Assembly (NCBI RefSeq): GCF_043944905.1
Contig: NZ_JBIMSN010000032.1
Coordinates: 1-64,000, forward strand
DNA length: 64,000 bases
Origin: Antrihabitans spumae
GTDB lineage: Bacteria > Actinomycetota > Actinomycetes > Mycobacteriales > Mycobacteriaceae
Reading direction: 5' to 3'
The position numbers and the translations under genes are program-made. Below the pieces are notes generated by a model that searched no databases, was not told the DNA's origin, and saw nothing but the letters and a program-made list of their open reading frames with translations. This document shows, piece after piece, positions 29,464 to 36,846 of this stretch. The first letter of the stretch is position 1. The number at the start of each line of letters is the position of its first letter.

Positions 29464-30820
29464 GCTCGGGACGTGGAGCGATGTCCCGGTCCTGCCCATC
29501 AGCGACTGTCGGATCGGCTGATGTTGCTTGTGCTGGACGGCCGGCTCGTCCTTGGAGCGACCGTCCCGAGTGAACGCGATCTGGCCGCAGCACTCGGAGT
29601 CAGTAGGACAACGGTCGGCACGGCGTATCGCACGCTGGTCGAGGAGGGCTACCTGGCGACCAGGGAACGAGCACGGGCGACCGTTCGCCTTCCCGACGAC
29701 GACAAGCACGTGCCGACGCCGAGAAGGACGCCGACGGCGATCGACCTGTCGTTCGCCGCTCCACAGGCACCCGGCGAGATATTGCACGCGGCGTTCGTCT
29801 CGGCTTTGGAGAAGCTCCCGCGTCACTACGAGCGACACGGGTACGACCGCTACGGAATCGAAGAACTTCGCGATGCGGTAGTGCGCTGGTACGAGCGGCG
29901 GGGACTGCCGACCTCCCGCGACAGCATCCTCGTCACAAGCGGAGCTCAGCATGCGCTGGCCCTGCTGGCGCGAACCATGCTCGCGCCGCGCGATCGGGTA
30001 GTGATCGACCACCCGACCTATCCGCACGTCATTACGACACTCGTGGCGCAGCAGGTCCGACTCGTCCCGGTCGGTCTGACGGCTGTCGGTTGGGACGTCG
30101 AGCAACTGCAGACAGCGGGAAAGTCCGCGAAACTCGCCTACTTGATTCCCGACTTCCACAACCCGACAGGTCTATGTATGTCGAGGGCGGTCCGGCAGCA
30201 ACTCGAGCTTGCCTGTCCGACGATCGTGGACGAGACGATGGTGGACATATGCCTCGATGGCGCTCCGCCCGTGCCGTTCGCGCTGGCACAACCCGACGCC
30301 ATCAGCATCGGGTCGGTCTCCAAAGCGTTTGGGGAGGGCTGCGGATCGGCTGGATCCGGGCGTCCCGGCGCTTCTGGAGCGGGTCGTCCAACGTCGTCCC
30401 GTCCTGGATCTGGGAACACCGGTGGTCGAGCAGCTCGCGACCGCGATCCTCTTGGATGGCGGATCCACGAATCGGCCCGCAGCCATCGATCGGCTGCGGG
30501 AGCAACGCGACACCCTCGTCCGCGCGCTGGGTGACGCAATGCCGCACCTCCACAGTCGACCTCCAGCAGGCGGGGTGTCCCTGTGGGTCGGGTTCCCTAC
30601 GCAGATCAGCTCACGACTGGCTGCGACCGCGCCCGATCACGGGTTGACGCTCGCCGCCGGACCTCGTTTCGGTGTCGGCGGTGCCTTCGAGCGCCACCTG
30701 AGGCTGCCGTTCACACTGCCTGCCGATCGACTGGTCGAGGCCGTCGGCAGGCTCGCGCGGACCGAAATCGCCGTCACGGCCGGCGCCACCGGGCGGCATC
30801 CGCCGAACGAAATCGCGTGA
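29455..30820 (+). pseudogene. Broken MocR-type PLP-dependent GntR regulator
   Basis: N-terminal winged helix (VPSERDLAAALGVSRTTV) followed by an aminotransferase-like domain (HYERHGYDRYGIEELRDAV, DFHNPTG, and the PLP-lysine region SVSKAF). The frame is broken three times by apparent single-base losses: near 29480 (ELGTWSD to PGPAHQRL), near 30329 (SKAF to WGGLRIGWIRA) and near 30364 (to PALLERVVQRR). After that the C-terminal frame is clean to 30820. The extreme N-terminus and promoter are missing where the gene abuts the yczE remnant. Two breaks are next to short homopolymers, so sequencing error is possible for those, but not for the missing 5' ends. Confidence 0.72.
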
Positions 30821-30835
30821 GGGGCGCCACCCCTG

Positions 30836-30892
30836 TCGTGAGTCTTTTCGGTGGTCGGGCCCTCCGAAAGGACGCACGAGGCGCGGAGCGCC
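30836..30892 (-). repeat. Dispersed palindromic repeat, copy 3 (inverted)
   Basis: TCGTGAGTCTTTTCGG pairs with CCGAAAGGACGCACGA; the flank GGCGCGGAGCGCC is the reverse complement of the flank of copy 2. It lies 15 bp after the end of the mocR remnant, so copies 2 and 3 bracket the decayed block in opposite orientation. Confidence 0.72.
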
Positions 30893-30962
30893 GGTGGTGA
30901 TTTGCGTCACTCGATGGGTACGGCTGATCCGACGCCGAACCGAAGATTCCCCTGAAACGACG

Positions 30963-30994
30963 AACGCTCGCCCCCGCATTGGGAGGCGAGCGTT
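30963..30994 (-). terminator. Terminator hairpin of tRNA-Gly
   Basis: AACGCTCGCC and GGCGAGCGTT form a perfect 10-bp stem with a 12-nt loop, 8 bp beyond the tRNA-Gly 3' end on the minus strand. Confidence 0.7.
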
Positions 30995-31002
30995 TGTGCT
31001 GG

Positions 31003-31076
31003 TGGAGCCGGTGACGAGAATCGAACTCGCGTAGCCTGTTTGGAAGACAGGGGCTCTACCATTGAGCTACACCGGC
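31003..31076 (-). tRNA. tRNA-Gly (anticodon TCC)
   Basis: The minus strand reads GCCGGTGTAGCTCAATGGTA at the 5' end, a TCC anticodon in the CTTCCAA loop, a GAGTTCGATTCTC T-arm, and CACCGGC pairing with the 5' GCCGGTG. Discriminator T and an encoded CCA close it, 74 nt in all. Confidence 0.96.
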
Positions 31077-31116
31077 CTAGCGGAGCAGCTTAATAGCTTC
31101 AGAGAAAATCTGAGGC

Positions 31117-31129
31117 CTACCATTGAGCT
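31117..31129 (-). repeat. 13-nt copy of the tRNA-Gly D-arm segment
   Basis: CTACCATTGAGCT here is identical to the D-arm part of the adjacent tRNA-Gly (plus-strand view). The rest of the tRNA is absent. It lies in the 234-bp gap between tRNA-Gly and tRNA-Pro, next to a hairpin (CTTCAGA/TCTGAGG, about 31098-31115). Confidence 0.5.
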
Positions 31130-31310
31130 GCGTCCGCAGGCATACGACATCGGATGGGATCGCCACCGGAGATGTCGTGTGCGTTGAGACTGTACCGAAC
31201 ACCGCTTTGGAATCGGTAATCGGGTAACCGTAGGATTACGTCCTGGCTCTCCACGGAGTCTGGTTCGACGGGCGCGCTGTTCGCTGAATCAGGTGAGGTG
31301 TGGAGTTGAA

Positions 31311-31387
31311 CGGGGTGTAGCGCAGCTTGGTAGCGCATCCGCTTTGGGAGCGGAGGGCCGCAGGTTCAAATCCTGTCACCCCGACCA
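31311..31387 (+). tRNA. tRNA-Pro (anticodon TGG)
   Basis: CGGGGTG at the 5' end pairs with CACCCCG; the anticodon loop is TTTGGGA (TGG), the T-arm GCAGGTTCAAATCCTGT, with an encoded CCA, 77 nt. It lies directly upstream of tig, as in mycobacteria. Confidence 0.96.
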
Positions 31388-31499
31388 GCAAGACCGCGTG
31401 CTGTTCTGCAGCCGCACGATCGACTCGCCTGACCGGGCGGCACAAGAGCGAACGTATCCAGAAGACGATTGCTAGGAAACGATTTAAGGAGTTATTTCG

Positions 31500-32915
31500 G
31501 TGAAGAGCACCGTCGAGCAGCTGAGCCCGACGCGAGTACGGATCAACGTTGAGGTGCCCTTCGAGGAACTCAAGGGCGATTTCGACCGCGCATACAAGTC
31601 GCTCGCACAGCAGATCCGGATTCCGGGTTTCCGTCCTGGCAAGGCTCCGGCCAAGCTCATCGAGGCACGCGTCGGTCGCGGCGCGATTCTCGAGCAGGTC
31701 GTCAACGACGCATTGCCTGGTAAGTACAGCGAAGCTGTCACTACCGCAGCGGTGAAGGTGATCGGCCAGCCCGACATCGAAATCACCAAGATCGACGACG
31801 GCCAGCAGCTGGAGTTCACGGCCGAGGTCGACATTCGTCCGGAGATCGCACTGCCCGACTATTCGACGATCAGCGTCACCGTCGATCCGATCGAAATCAA
31901 AGACGAAGACATCGACGAGCAGCTGCAGTCGCTGCGCGCACGCTTCGGCACGCTCGCTGGTGCCAACCGTCCCGCGCAGGACGGCGATTTCGTCTCCATC
32001 GACCTGTCGGCAACCGTCGACGGCAAGAACGTCGAAGAGGCCAGCGCGACCGGGCTTTCGCACGAAGTTGGCTCCGGTGAACTGATCGAGGGCCTCGACG
32101 AGGCCATCATCGGCCTGTCGGTCGGCGAGTCGAAGGAATTCACCTCGACCCTCGTCGCAGGTGACTTCGCCAACCAGGAGGCCGTCGTCACGGTTACGGT
32201 CGGCACCGTCAAGGAGCGCGAGCTGCCCGAGGCCGACGACGAGTTCGCCCAGCTGGCGAGCGAGTTCGACACCCTCGACGAGCTGAAGGCAGACCTGCGT
32301 GAGCGCGTCGGTCGCGTCCGCAAGGTCGAGCAGGCCGGCGCGATCCGCGACAAGGTCCTGGAAAGCCTGCTGGAGACCATCGAAATTCCGGTGCCGGACG
32401 CCGTCGTCAAGGCCGAGGTCGACGCCGCCATCCACGACGCAGTGCACGGACTCGACCACGACGAGGACAAGTTCGCCGAGCTGCTGGAGTCGCAGGGCAG
32501 CAGCCGCGAAGAGTTCGAAGCCGACGCGCAGAAGTCGGCCGAGCGCTCGGTGAAGATCCAGCTTCTGCTCGACTCGATCGCCGAGGCTGAGAACACGCAG
32601 GTCGGCCAGGAAGAGCTGACCGAGCGGATTATCTTCCAGGCGCAGCGTTACGGAATTGCTCCCGAGCAGTTCATCCAGCAGATCCAGGAAGCGAACCAGC
32701 TCGGTGCGATCTTCGCCGACATCCGTCGCGGCAAGGCGCTCGCGAGCATCGTCGACCGCGTCAGCGTGAGCGATACCGAAGGCAATTCGATCAACACTGC
32801 CGAGCTGTTCGGCAGCGAGTCGGGCGAAACGATCGACTACGACGACGACATCGAGGTCATCGAAGCCGACGACGTCGACGCACTCGAAGCACCAGCGTCC
32901 GACGACGAGAAGTAA
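31500..32915 (+). CDS. tig: Trigger factor, ribosome-associated chaperone and prolyl isomerase
   Basis: 471 residues. The N-terminal ribosome-binding domain has GFRPGKAP (about 44-51; the signature loop is intact), the FKBP-type PPIase domain follows at about 160-245, and the C-terminal chaperone arms after it. The tail is very acidic (DYDDDIEVIEADDVDALEAP). The GTG start has AAGGAG about 11 nt upstream. It folds nascent chains at the tunnel exit. Transcription probably starts in the 112-bp gap after tRNA-Pro (TAGGAA at about 31474 could be a -10) and ends at hairpins before clpP1. Confidence 0.96.
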   Translation: MKSTVEQLSPTRVRINVEVPFEELKGDFDRAYKSLAQQIRIPGFRPGKAPAKLIEARVGRGAILEQVVNDALPGKYSEAVTTAAVKVIGQPDIEITKIDDGQQLEFTAEVDIRPEIALPDYSTISVTVDPIEIKDEDIDEQLQSLRARFGTLAGANRPAQDGDFVSIDLSATVDGKNVEEASATGLSHEVGSGELIEGLDEAIIGLSVGESKEFTSTLVAGDFANQEAVVTVTVGTVKERELPEADDEFAQLASEFDTLDELKADLRERVGRVRKVEQAGAIRDKVLESLLETIEIPVPDAVVKAEVDAAIHDAVHGLDHDEDKFAELLESQGSSREEFEADAQKSAERSVKIQLLLDSIAEAENTQVGQEELTERIIFQAQRYGIAPEQFIQQIQEANQLGAIFADIRRGKALASIVDRVSVSDTEGNSINTAELFGSESGETIDYDDDIEVIEADDVDALEAPASDDEK

Positions 32916-32925
32916 GTAGCGGAGT

Positions 32926-32943
32926 TTTCCGCTTATAGCGAAG
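32926..32943 (+). promoter_or_regulatory. ClgR-type binding box upstream of clpP1
   Basis: CGCTTATAGCGAAG (32930-32943) matches the CGCYNANRGCGWWS core of the ClgR consensus known from Streptomyces, Corynebacterium and mycobacteria. Only the extra upstream W-N-N-W part deviates, at one position. It lies about 90 nt before the clpP1 start. ClgR activates clpP1P2 in those genera. A short hairpin (AGCGGA/TCCGCT, 32918-32933) overlaps it. Confidence 0.65.
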
Positions 32944-32980
32944 AAGGGCGGCGCCGGGACTCCGGTGCCGCCCTCCTTCG
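32939..32980 (+). terminator. tig terminator hairpin
   Basis: A 19-bp stem (CGAAGAAGGGCGGCGCCGG with CCGGTGCCGCCCTCCTTCG, two mismatches) and GACT loop region, 24 bp after the tig stop. The clpP1 promoter must therefore lie downstream or overlap it. Confidence 0.65.
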
Positions 32981-33028
32981 TTAGTGTTTGTGTCAGCGAA
33001 GTCAATGCAAGGGAGAAAGCAGGTAACC

Positions 33029-33700
33029 GTGACACCGCATAACGAGTTTGCACGCATCGATGGGGCCAGTGGTAGCGCGTCGAATGGGGGTGCATTGATC
33101 GGTGCACCGACGATGCGGTCGGCAACGTCAGGCCTGAATCTGAGCGACTCGGTCTTCGAGCGGCTGTTGCACGAGCGCATCATCTTCCTTGGCACTCAGG
33201 TCGACGACGATATCGCCAACAAGATCTGCGCACAGATCCTGCTGCTGACGGCCGAAGACCCGACCAGGGACATCTCGCTCTACATCAACTCACCCGGTGG
33301 CTCGGTCACCGCGGGTATGGCGATCTTCGACACCATGCAGTTCGCCGAATGCGACGTCGCGACCTACGGCATGGGTTTGGCAGCGTCGATGGGTCAGTTC
33401 CTGCTGACCGCCGGTGCGAAGGGCAAGCGTTACGCGCTGCCGCACGCGCGGATCATGATGCATCAGCCGTCCGCGGGTATCGGCGGTACCGCTGCCGACA
33501 TCGCGATCATGGCCGAGCAGTTCGTGCAGACCAAGCGTGAGATGAACGAACTCAATGCACTGCACACCGGCAAGTCCGTCGAGCAGGTCACCGCCGACGC
33601 CGATCGCGACCGCTGGTTCACAGCCGCCGAGGCGCTCGAATACGGCTTCGTCGACCACGTCGTCTCCCGCGCCCAGCAGGCCGGCGGCACGGGCAAGTAG
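33029..33700 (+). CDS. clpP1: ATP-dependent Clp protease proteolytic subunit ClpP1
   Basis: 223 residues from the GTG at 33029; an ATG at 33005 is an alternative. Serine-protease fold with INSPGGSVTAG, nucleophile Ser in GLAASMGQFLL (about 120) and His in MMHQPSAG (about 145). In Mycobacteriales ClpP1 and ClpP2 form a mixed tetradecamer that degrades substrates fed by ClpX or ClpC1. The ClgR-type box upstream suggests induction under protein-folding stress. clpP2 follows 43 bp later in the same unit. Confidence 0.95.
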   Translation: MTPHNEFARIDGASGSASNGGALIGAPTMRSATSGLNLSDSVFERLLHERIIFLGTQVDDDIANKICAQILLLTAEDPTRDISLYINSPGGSVTAGMAIFDTMQFAECDVATYGMGLAASMGQFLLTAGAKGKRYALPHARIMMHQPSAGIGGTAADIAIMAEQFVQTKREMNELNALHTGKSVEQVTADADRDRWFTAAEALEYGFVDHVVSRAQQAGGTGK

Positions 33701-33743
33701 CCCGCCCTTTCGCCGTTCACCCACAGACCTTTTTGGAGAGAAG

Positions 33744-34409
33744 ATGGCCGAATTGTTCATCCCGCGCCTGCCAGGCTCCGCGGCACCCCAGGGTCCGCAG
33801 TCGCGCTACATCCTGCCCCAGTTCACCGAGCAGACGACCTACGGCGTCAAGACGTCCGACCCGTACAACAAGCTGTTCGAGGAGCGCATCATCTTCCTCG
33901 GATCGCAGGTCGACGATGTGTCCGCCAACGACCTGATGGCTCAGTTGCTCGTGCTCGAGTCGCAGGATCCCGATCGCGACATCACGATGTACATCAACTC
34001 GCCCGGTGGTTCGTTCACCGCGCTGATGGCGATCTACGACACGATGCAGTACGTCCGTGCCGACGTCGTGACCGTGTGCCTCGGTCAGGCGGCCTCGGCT
34101 GCCGCCGTGCTCCTTGCTGCGGGAACGCCGGGCAAGCGCGCTGCGCTGCCGAACGCTCGCGTGCTGATCCACCAGCCGTCCGTCGAGGGTGGCATCCAGG
34201 GTCAGGTTTCCGATCTGGAGATTCAGGCAGCGGAGATCGAACGTATGCGTCGTCTGATGGAAACCACGCTTGCTCGCCACACCGGTAAGGATGCGGACGT
34301 CATCCGCAAGGACACCGATCGCGACAAGATTCTGACGGCCGAAGGTGCAAAGGAATACGGCATCATCGATACCGTGTTCGATTACCGGAAGCTCAGCGCG
34401 CAAAAGTAA
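33744..34409 (+). CDS. clpP2: ATP-dependent Clp protease proteolytic subunit ClpP2
   Basis: 221 residues, ATG with GGAGAG upstream. The propeptide-like N-terminus (AELFIPRLPGSAAPQGP) is followed by YINSPGGSFTALMA, the nucleophile region CLGQAASAAAVLL (about 117) and IHQPSVEGGIQGQ (about 142). Partner of ClpP1 in the heteromeric protease; in mycobacteria ClpP2 docks the AAA+ unfoldase. Confidence 0.95.
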   Translation: MAELFIPRLPGSAAPQGPQSRYILPQFTEQTTYGVKTSDPYNKLFEERIIFLGSQVDDVSANDLMAQLLVLESQDPDRDITMYINSPGGSFTALMAIYDTMQYVRADVVTVCLGQAASAAAVLLAAGTPGKRAALPNARVLIHQPSVEGGIQGQVSDLEIQAAEIERMRRLMETTLARHTGKDADVIRKDTDRDKILTAEGAKEYGIIDTVFDYRKLSAQK

Positions 34410-34739
34410 TTGGTGAATCGCTCATCGGCGACACGCCGGTGTGATCGATTTGCGGGAGAACCGCGCATTCGCAAGCAACGCTTGGGCACCGATCAGGTGC
34501 CGCTCGGCACCGAGAGATCGAATCGAAAGTTCGGGTCGTGCGGTATCGGAACGAAATGCGGGAGGTGAGCGACGAAATGCGCGGTTCTCTGTGTGAATCA
34601 CCCGTAAGAAGTCGACCACATTCCCGAATCGCGGGTACGGTCACATCATGGCCCACCGCTCCTAGATTGTCGGACCGATTCGATCGTCCACAATCGGGAG
34701 CGACGGTCGCACGCGGAGAAGGAAGTAGGGACCTGAAAG
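34410..34739. promoter_or_regulatory. Structured clpP2-clpX intergenic region
   Basis: 330 bp without a gene. It holds a 14-bp perfect inverted repeat (GAGAACCGCGCATT at 34456-34469, its complement at 34576-34589) and, inside it, two mutually exclusive hairpins sharing the segment GGTGCC: GGCACC-GATCA-GGTGCC (34485-34501) and GGTGCCG-CT-CGGCACC (34496-34511). ACGAAATGCG is repeated near 34551 and 34572. A candidate clpX -10 TAGATT is at 34663-34668. No known riboswitch is recognised. Confidence 0.6.
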
Positions 34740-36020
34740 ATGGCGCGCATCGGTGACGGCGGCGATCTGCTGAAGTGCTCGTTCTGTGGAAAGAGCCAGA
34801 AGCAGGTCAAGAAGCTCATTGCGGGTCCTGGTGTGTACATCTGCGATGAGTGCATCGACCTCTGCAACGAGATCATCGAAGAGGAACTGGCCGAGTCGAG
34901 CGAGGTCAAGCTCGACGAGCTGCCGAAGCCGATGGAGATCCGGGACTTCCTGGAGAACTACGTCATCGGTCAGGACACCGCCAAGCGGACCCTCGCAGTT
35001 GCGGTCTACAACCACTACAAGCGAATCCAGGCCGGCGACAAAGCCCGTGACGCACGCGGCGAGGTTGTCGAGCTCGCGAAGTCCAACATTCTGATGCTCG
35101 GCCCGACAGGTTGCGGCAAGACCTACCTCGCGCAGACGCTGGCGAAGATGCTCAACGTCCCGTTCGCGATTGCCGATGCCACCGCGCTGACCGAAGCCGG
35201 CTACGTCGGCGAAGACGTCGAGAACATTCTCCTCAAGCTGATCCAGGCCGCGGATTACGACGTCAAGCGCGCCGAAACCGGAATCATCTATATCGACGAG
35301 GTCGACAAGATCGCTCGCAAGAGCGAAAACCCGTCGATCACGCGTGACGTGTCCGGCGAAGGTGTGCAGCAGGCATTGCTGAAGATCCTCGAAGGCACGC
35401 AGGCAAGCGTTCCGCCGCAGGGTGGTCGCAAGCATCCGCATCAGGAGTTCATCCAGATCGACACGACCAACGTGTTGTTCATCGTGGCTGGTGCCTTCGC
35501 AGGCCTCGAGAAGATCGTCTCCGATCGGGTCGGCAAGCGTGGTATCGGTTTCGGTGCCGAGGTGCACTCGAAGGCCGACATCGACACCCAGGATCATTTC
35601 GCCGACGTCATGCCTGAAGACCTGATCAAGTTCGGCCTGATTCCCGAGTTCATCGGCCGCCTCCCCGTCGTCGCTTCGGTGACGAACCTGGACAAGGCGT
35701 CGCTGGTCAAGATCCTGTCCGAGCCGAAGAACGCGCTGGTGAAGCAGTACACCCGCCTGTTCGAGATGGACGGCGTCGAACTGGAATTCACCGACGACGC
35801 ATTGGAAGCGATCGCAGATCAGGGCATCCTGCGCGGCACAGGCGCTCGTGGCCTCCGCGCGATCATGGAAGAAGTCCTGCTCCCGGTGATGTACGACATT
35901 CCGAGCCGCGACGACGTCGCGAAGGTGGTCGTGACCGGCGAGACCGTCGTCGACAACGTCCTGCCGACCATCGTCCCGCGCAAGCGTGAGCGGCCGGAGC
36001 GTCGCGAGAAGAGCGCATAA
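34740..36020 (+). CDS. clpX: ATP-dependent Clp protease ATP-binding subunit ClpX
   Basis: 426 residues. N-terminal zinc-binding domain with CSFCGKSQ and CDECIDLC (about residues 13-40), AAA+ module with Walker A GPTGCGKT (about 121), Walker B IIYIDEVDKI, the pore and sensor regions, and C-terminal RGLRAIMEEVLLPVMYD. It unfolds tagged substrates and passes them to ClpP1P2. It has its own promoter region after clpP2 and an AAGGAAG-type site upstream of the ATG. Confidence 0.97.
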   Translation: MARIGDGGDLLKCSFCGKSQKQVKKLIAGPGVYICDECIDLCNEIIEEELAESSEVKLDELPKPMEIRDFLENYVIGQDTAKRTLAVAVYNHYKRIQAGDKARDARGEVVELAKSNILMLGPTGCGKTYLAQTLAKMLNVPFAIADATALTEAGYVGEDVENILLKLIQAADYDVKRAETGIIYIDEVDKIARKSENPSITRDVSGEGVQQALLKILEGTQASVPPQGGRKHPHQEFIQIDTTNVLFIVAGAFAGLEKIVSDRVGKRGIGFGAEVHSKADIDTQDHFADVMPEDLIKFGLIPEFIGRLPVVASVTNLDKASLVKILSEPKNALVKQYTRLFEMDGVELEFTDDALEAIADQGILRGTGARGLRAIMEEVLLPVMYDIPSRDDVAKVVVTGETVVDNVLPTIVPRKRERPERREKSA

Positions 36021-36046
36021 CGCAAGGCGCGCAGCACAACTCGTCG

Positions 36047-36084
36047 AAGCGCGGTCGGAGGTCCGATGACCTTCGGCCGCGCTT
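36047..36084 (+). terminator. clpX terminator hairpin
   Basis: A 17-bp stem (AAGCGCGGTCGGAGGTC with GACCTTCGGCCGCGCTT, two wobble pairs), CGAT loop, followed by TGTTGTG, 27 bp after the clpX stop. Confidence 0.8.
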
Positions 36085-36140
36085 TGTTGTGTCGGGCGTT
36101 ACTTGCCGCGCTTGTGCTTACCGGTCGGTAGTACTGTCCG

Positions 36141-36701
36141 ATGGTGGCAAAGGACACGACCGACAGTCGCTCGCGGTTGCTGGACGCGGCGATGAGCGAG
36201 TTCGCATCGTGTGGTGTCGCCGGCGCTCGCATCGATCGAATCGCGGCACAGGCAGGTTGCAGCAAGGGTCTGATCTACACCTACTGGGGTAGCAAGGAAG
36301 CCCTTTTCGACGCGGTCCTCGACCAGTTCGTCGATGCCACGTTCACCGACATCACTTTGGATCCAATCGACCTCGGCGAGTACGCGGGCCGCCTTTACGA
36401 CTCGGGCGCGGCGAATCCGGACATCGTCCGACTCGTGACCTGGTACCGGTTGGAGCGCACGAACAGCGACGTTGCCCCTCCCGAGGCGGTCGCTGCGCTG
36501 GAATCACACATCGCAACAGTGCGCGACGCGCAACTTGCCGGCCACGTCACCGACCGGTTGGACCCGCTGCAACTGGTGCTGCTTGCACGCCACATCGCGG
36601 CTGTCTGGTCTGTGCAGGGGCCTGAGGTTCTGAACTTCACCGAGTCGGTGTTCCGACGCCGGACCGTTGTCGACGCGGTTCGGCGGCTCGCCGCACCCTG
36701 A
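36141..36701 (+). CDS. TetR-family transcriptional regulator
   Basis: 186 residues. N-terminal helix-turn-helix (about 8-54: LLDAAMSEFASCGVAGARIDRIAAQAGCSKGLIYTYWGSKE split over helices 1-3) and a helical C-terminal domain with a TetR_C-like pattern. The target is unknown; the gene stands between the clpX terminator and amt with no obvious partner. The ATG lacks a good ribosome-binding site and may be leaderless (TAGTAC 6 nt upstream). Confidence 0.85.
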   Translation: MVAKDTTDSRSRLLDAAMSEFASCGVAGARIDRIAAQAGCSKGLIYTYWGSKEALFDAVLDQFVDATFTDITLDPIDLGEYAGRLYDSGAANPDIVRLVTWYRLERTNSDVAPPEAVAALESHIATVRDAQLAGHVTDRLDPLQLVLLARHIAAVWSVQGPEVLNFTESVFRRRTVVDAVRRLAAP

Positions 36702-36774
36702 TAGCTGCGAGTCCTGGCGCTCGTAACGCACAATTCACGACCGCGCCGGTTGAAGTCACATTTGTCGGGTTCAC

Positions 36775-36797
36775 TCACCGGTGACGGTGATTCACCG
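36775..36797. promoter_or_regulatory. Overlapping palindromes upstream of amt
   Basis: TCACCGGTGA (36775-36784) and CGGTGA-T-TCACCG (36785-36797) abut each other about 50 bp before the amt ATG. GlnR controls amt in many actinobacteria, but the spacing does not fit GTNAC-N6-GAAAC well. I report the palindromes; the regulator is open. Confidence 0.45.
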
Positions 36798-36846
36798 CAT
36801 CAAACGGCACGCGCATGCGCGCCCTCGTCCGCGAAGGTGAACAAAT

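Noticed and set aside
31195..31225. Second tRNA-like fragment (CGCTTTGGAATCGG) resembling the tRNA-Pro anticodon arm
   Set aside because: Too short and imperfect; also explained by a local palindrome.
36702..36846. GlnR box before amt
   Set aside because: GTCAC and GTGAC half-sites occur but the partner half-sites and 6-nt spacing do not match; kept only as unassigned palindromes.
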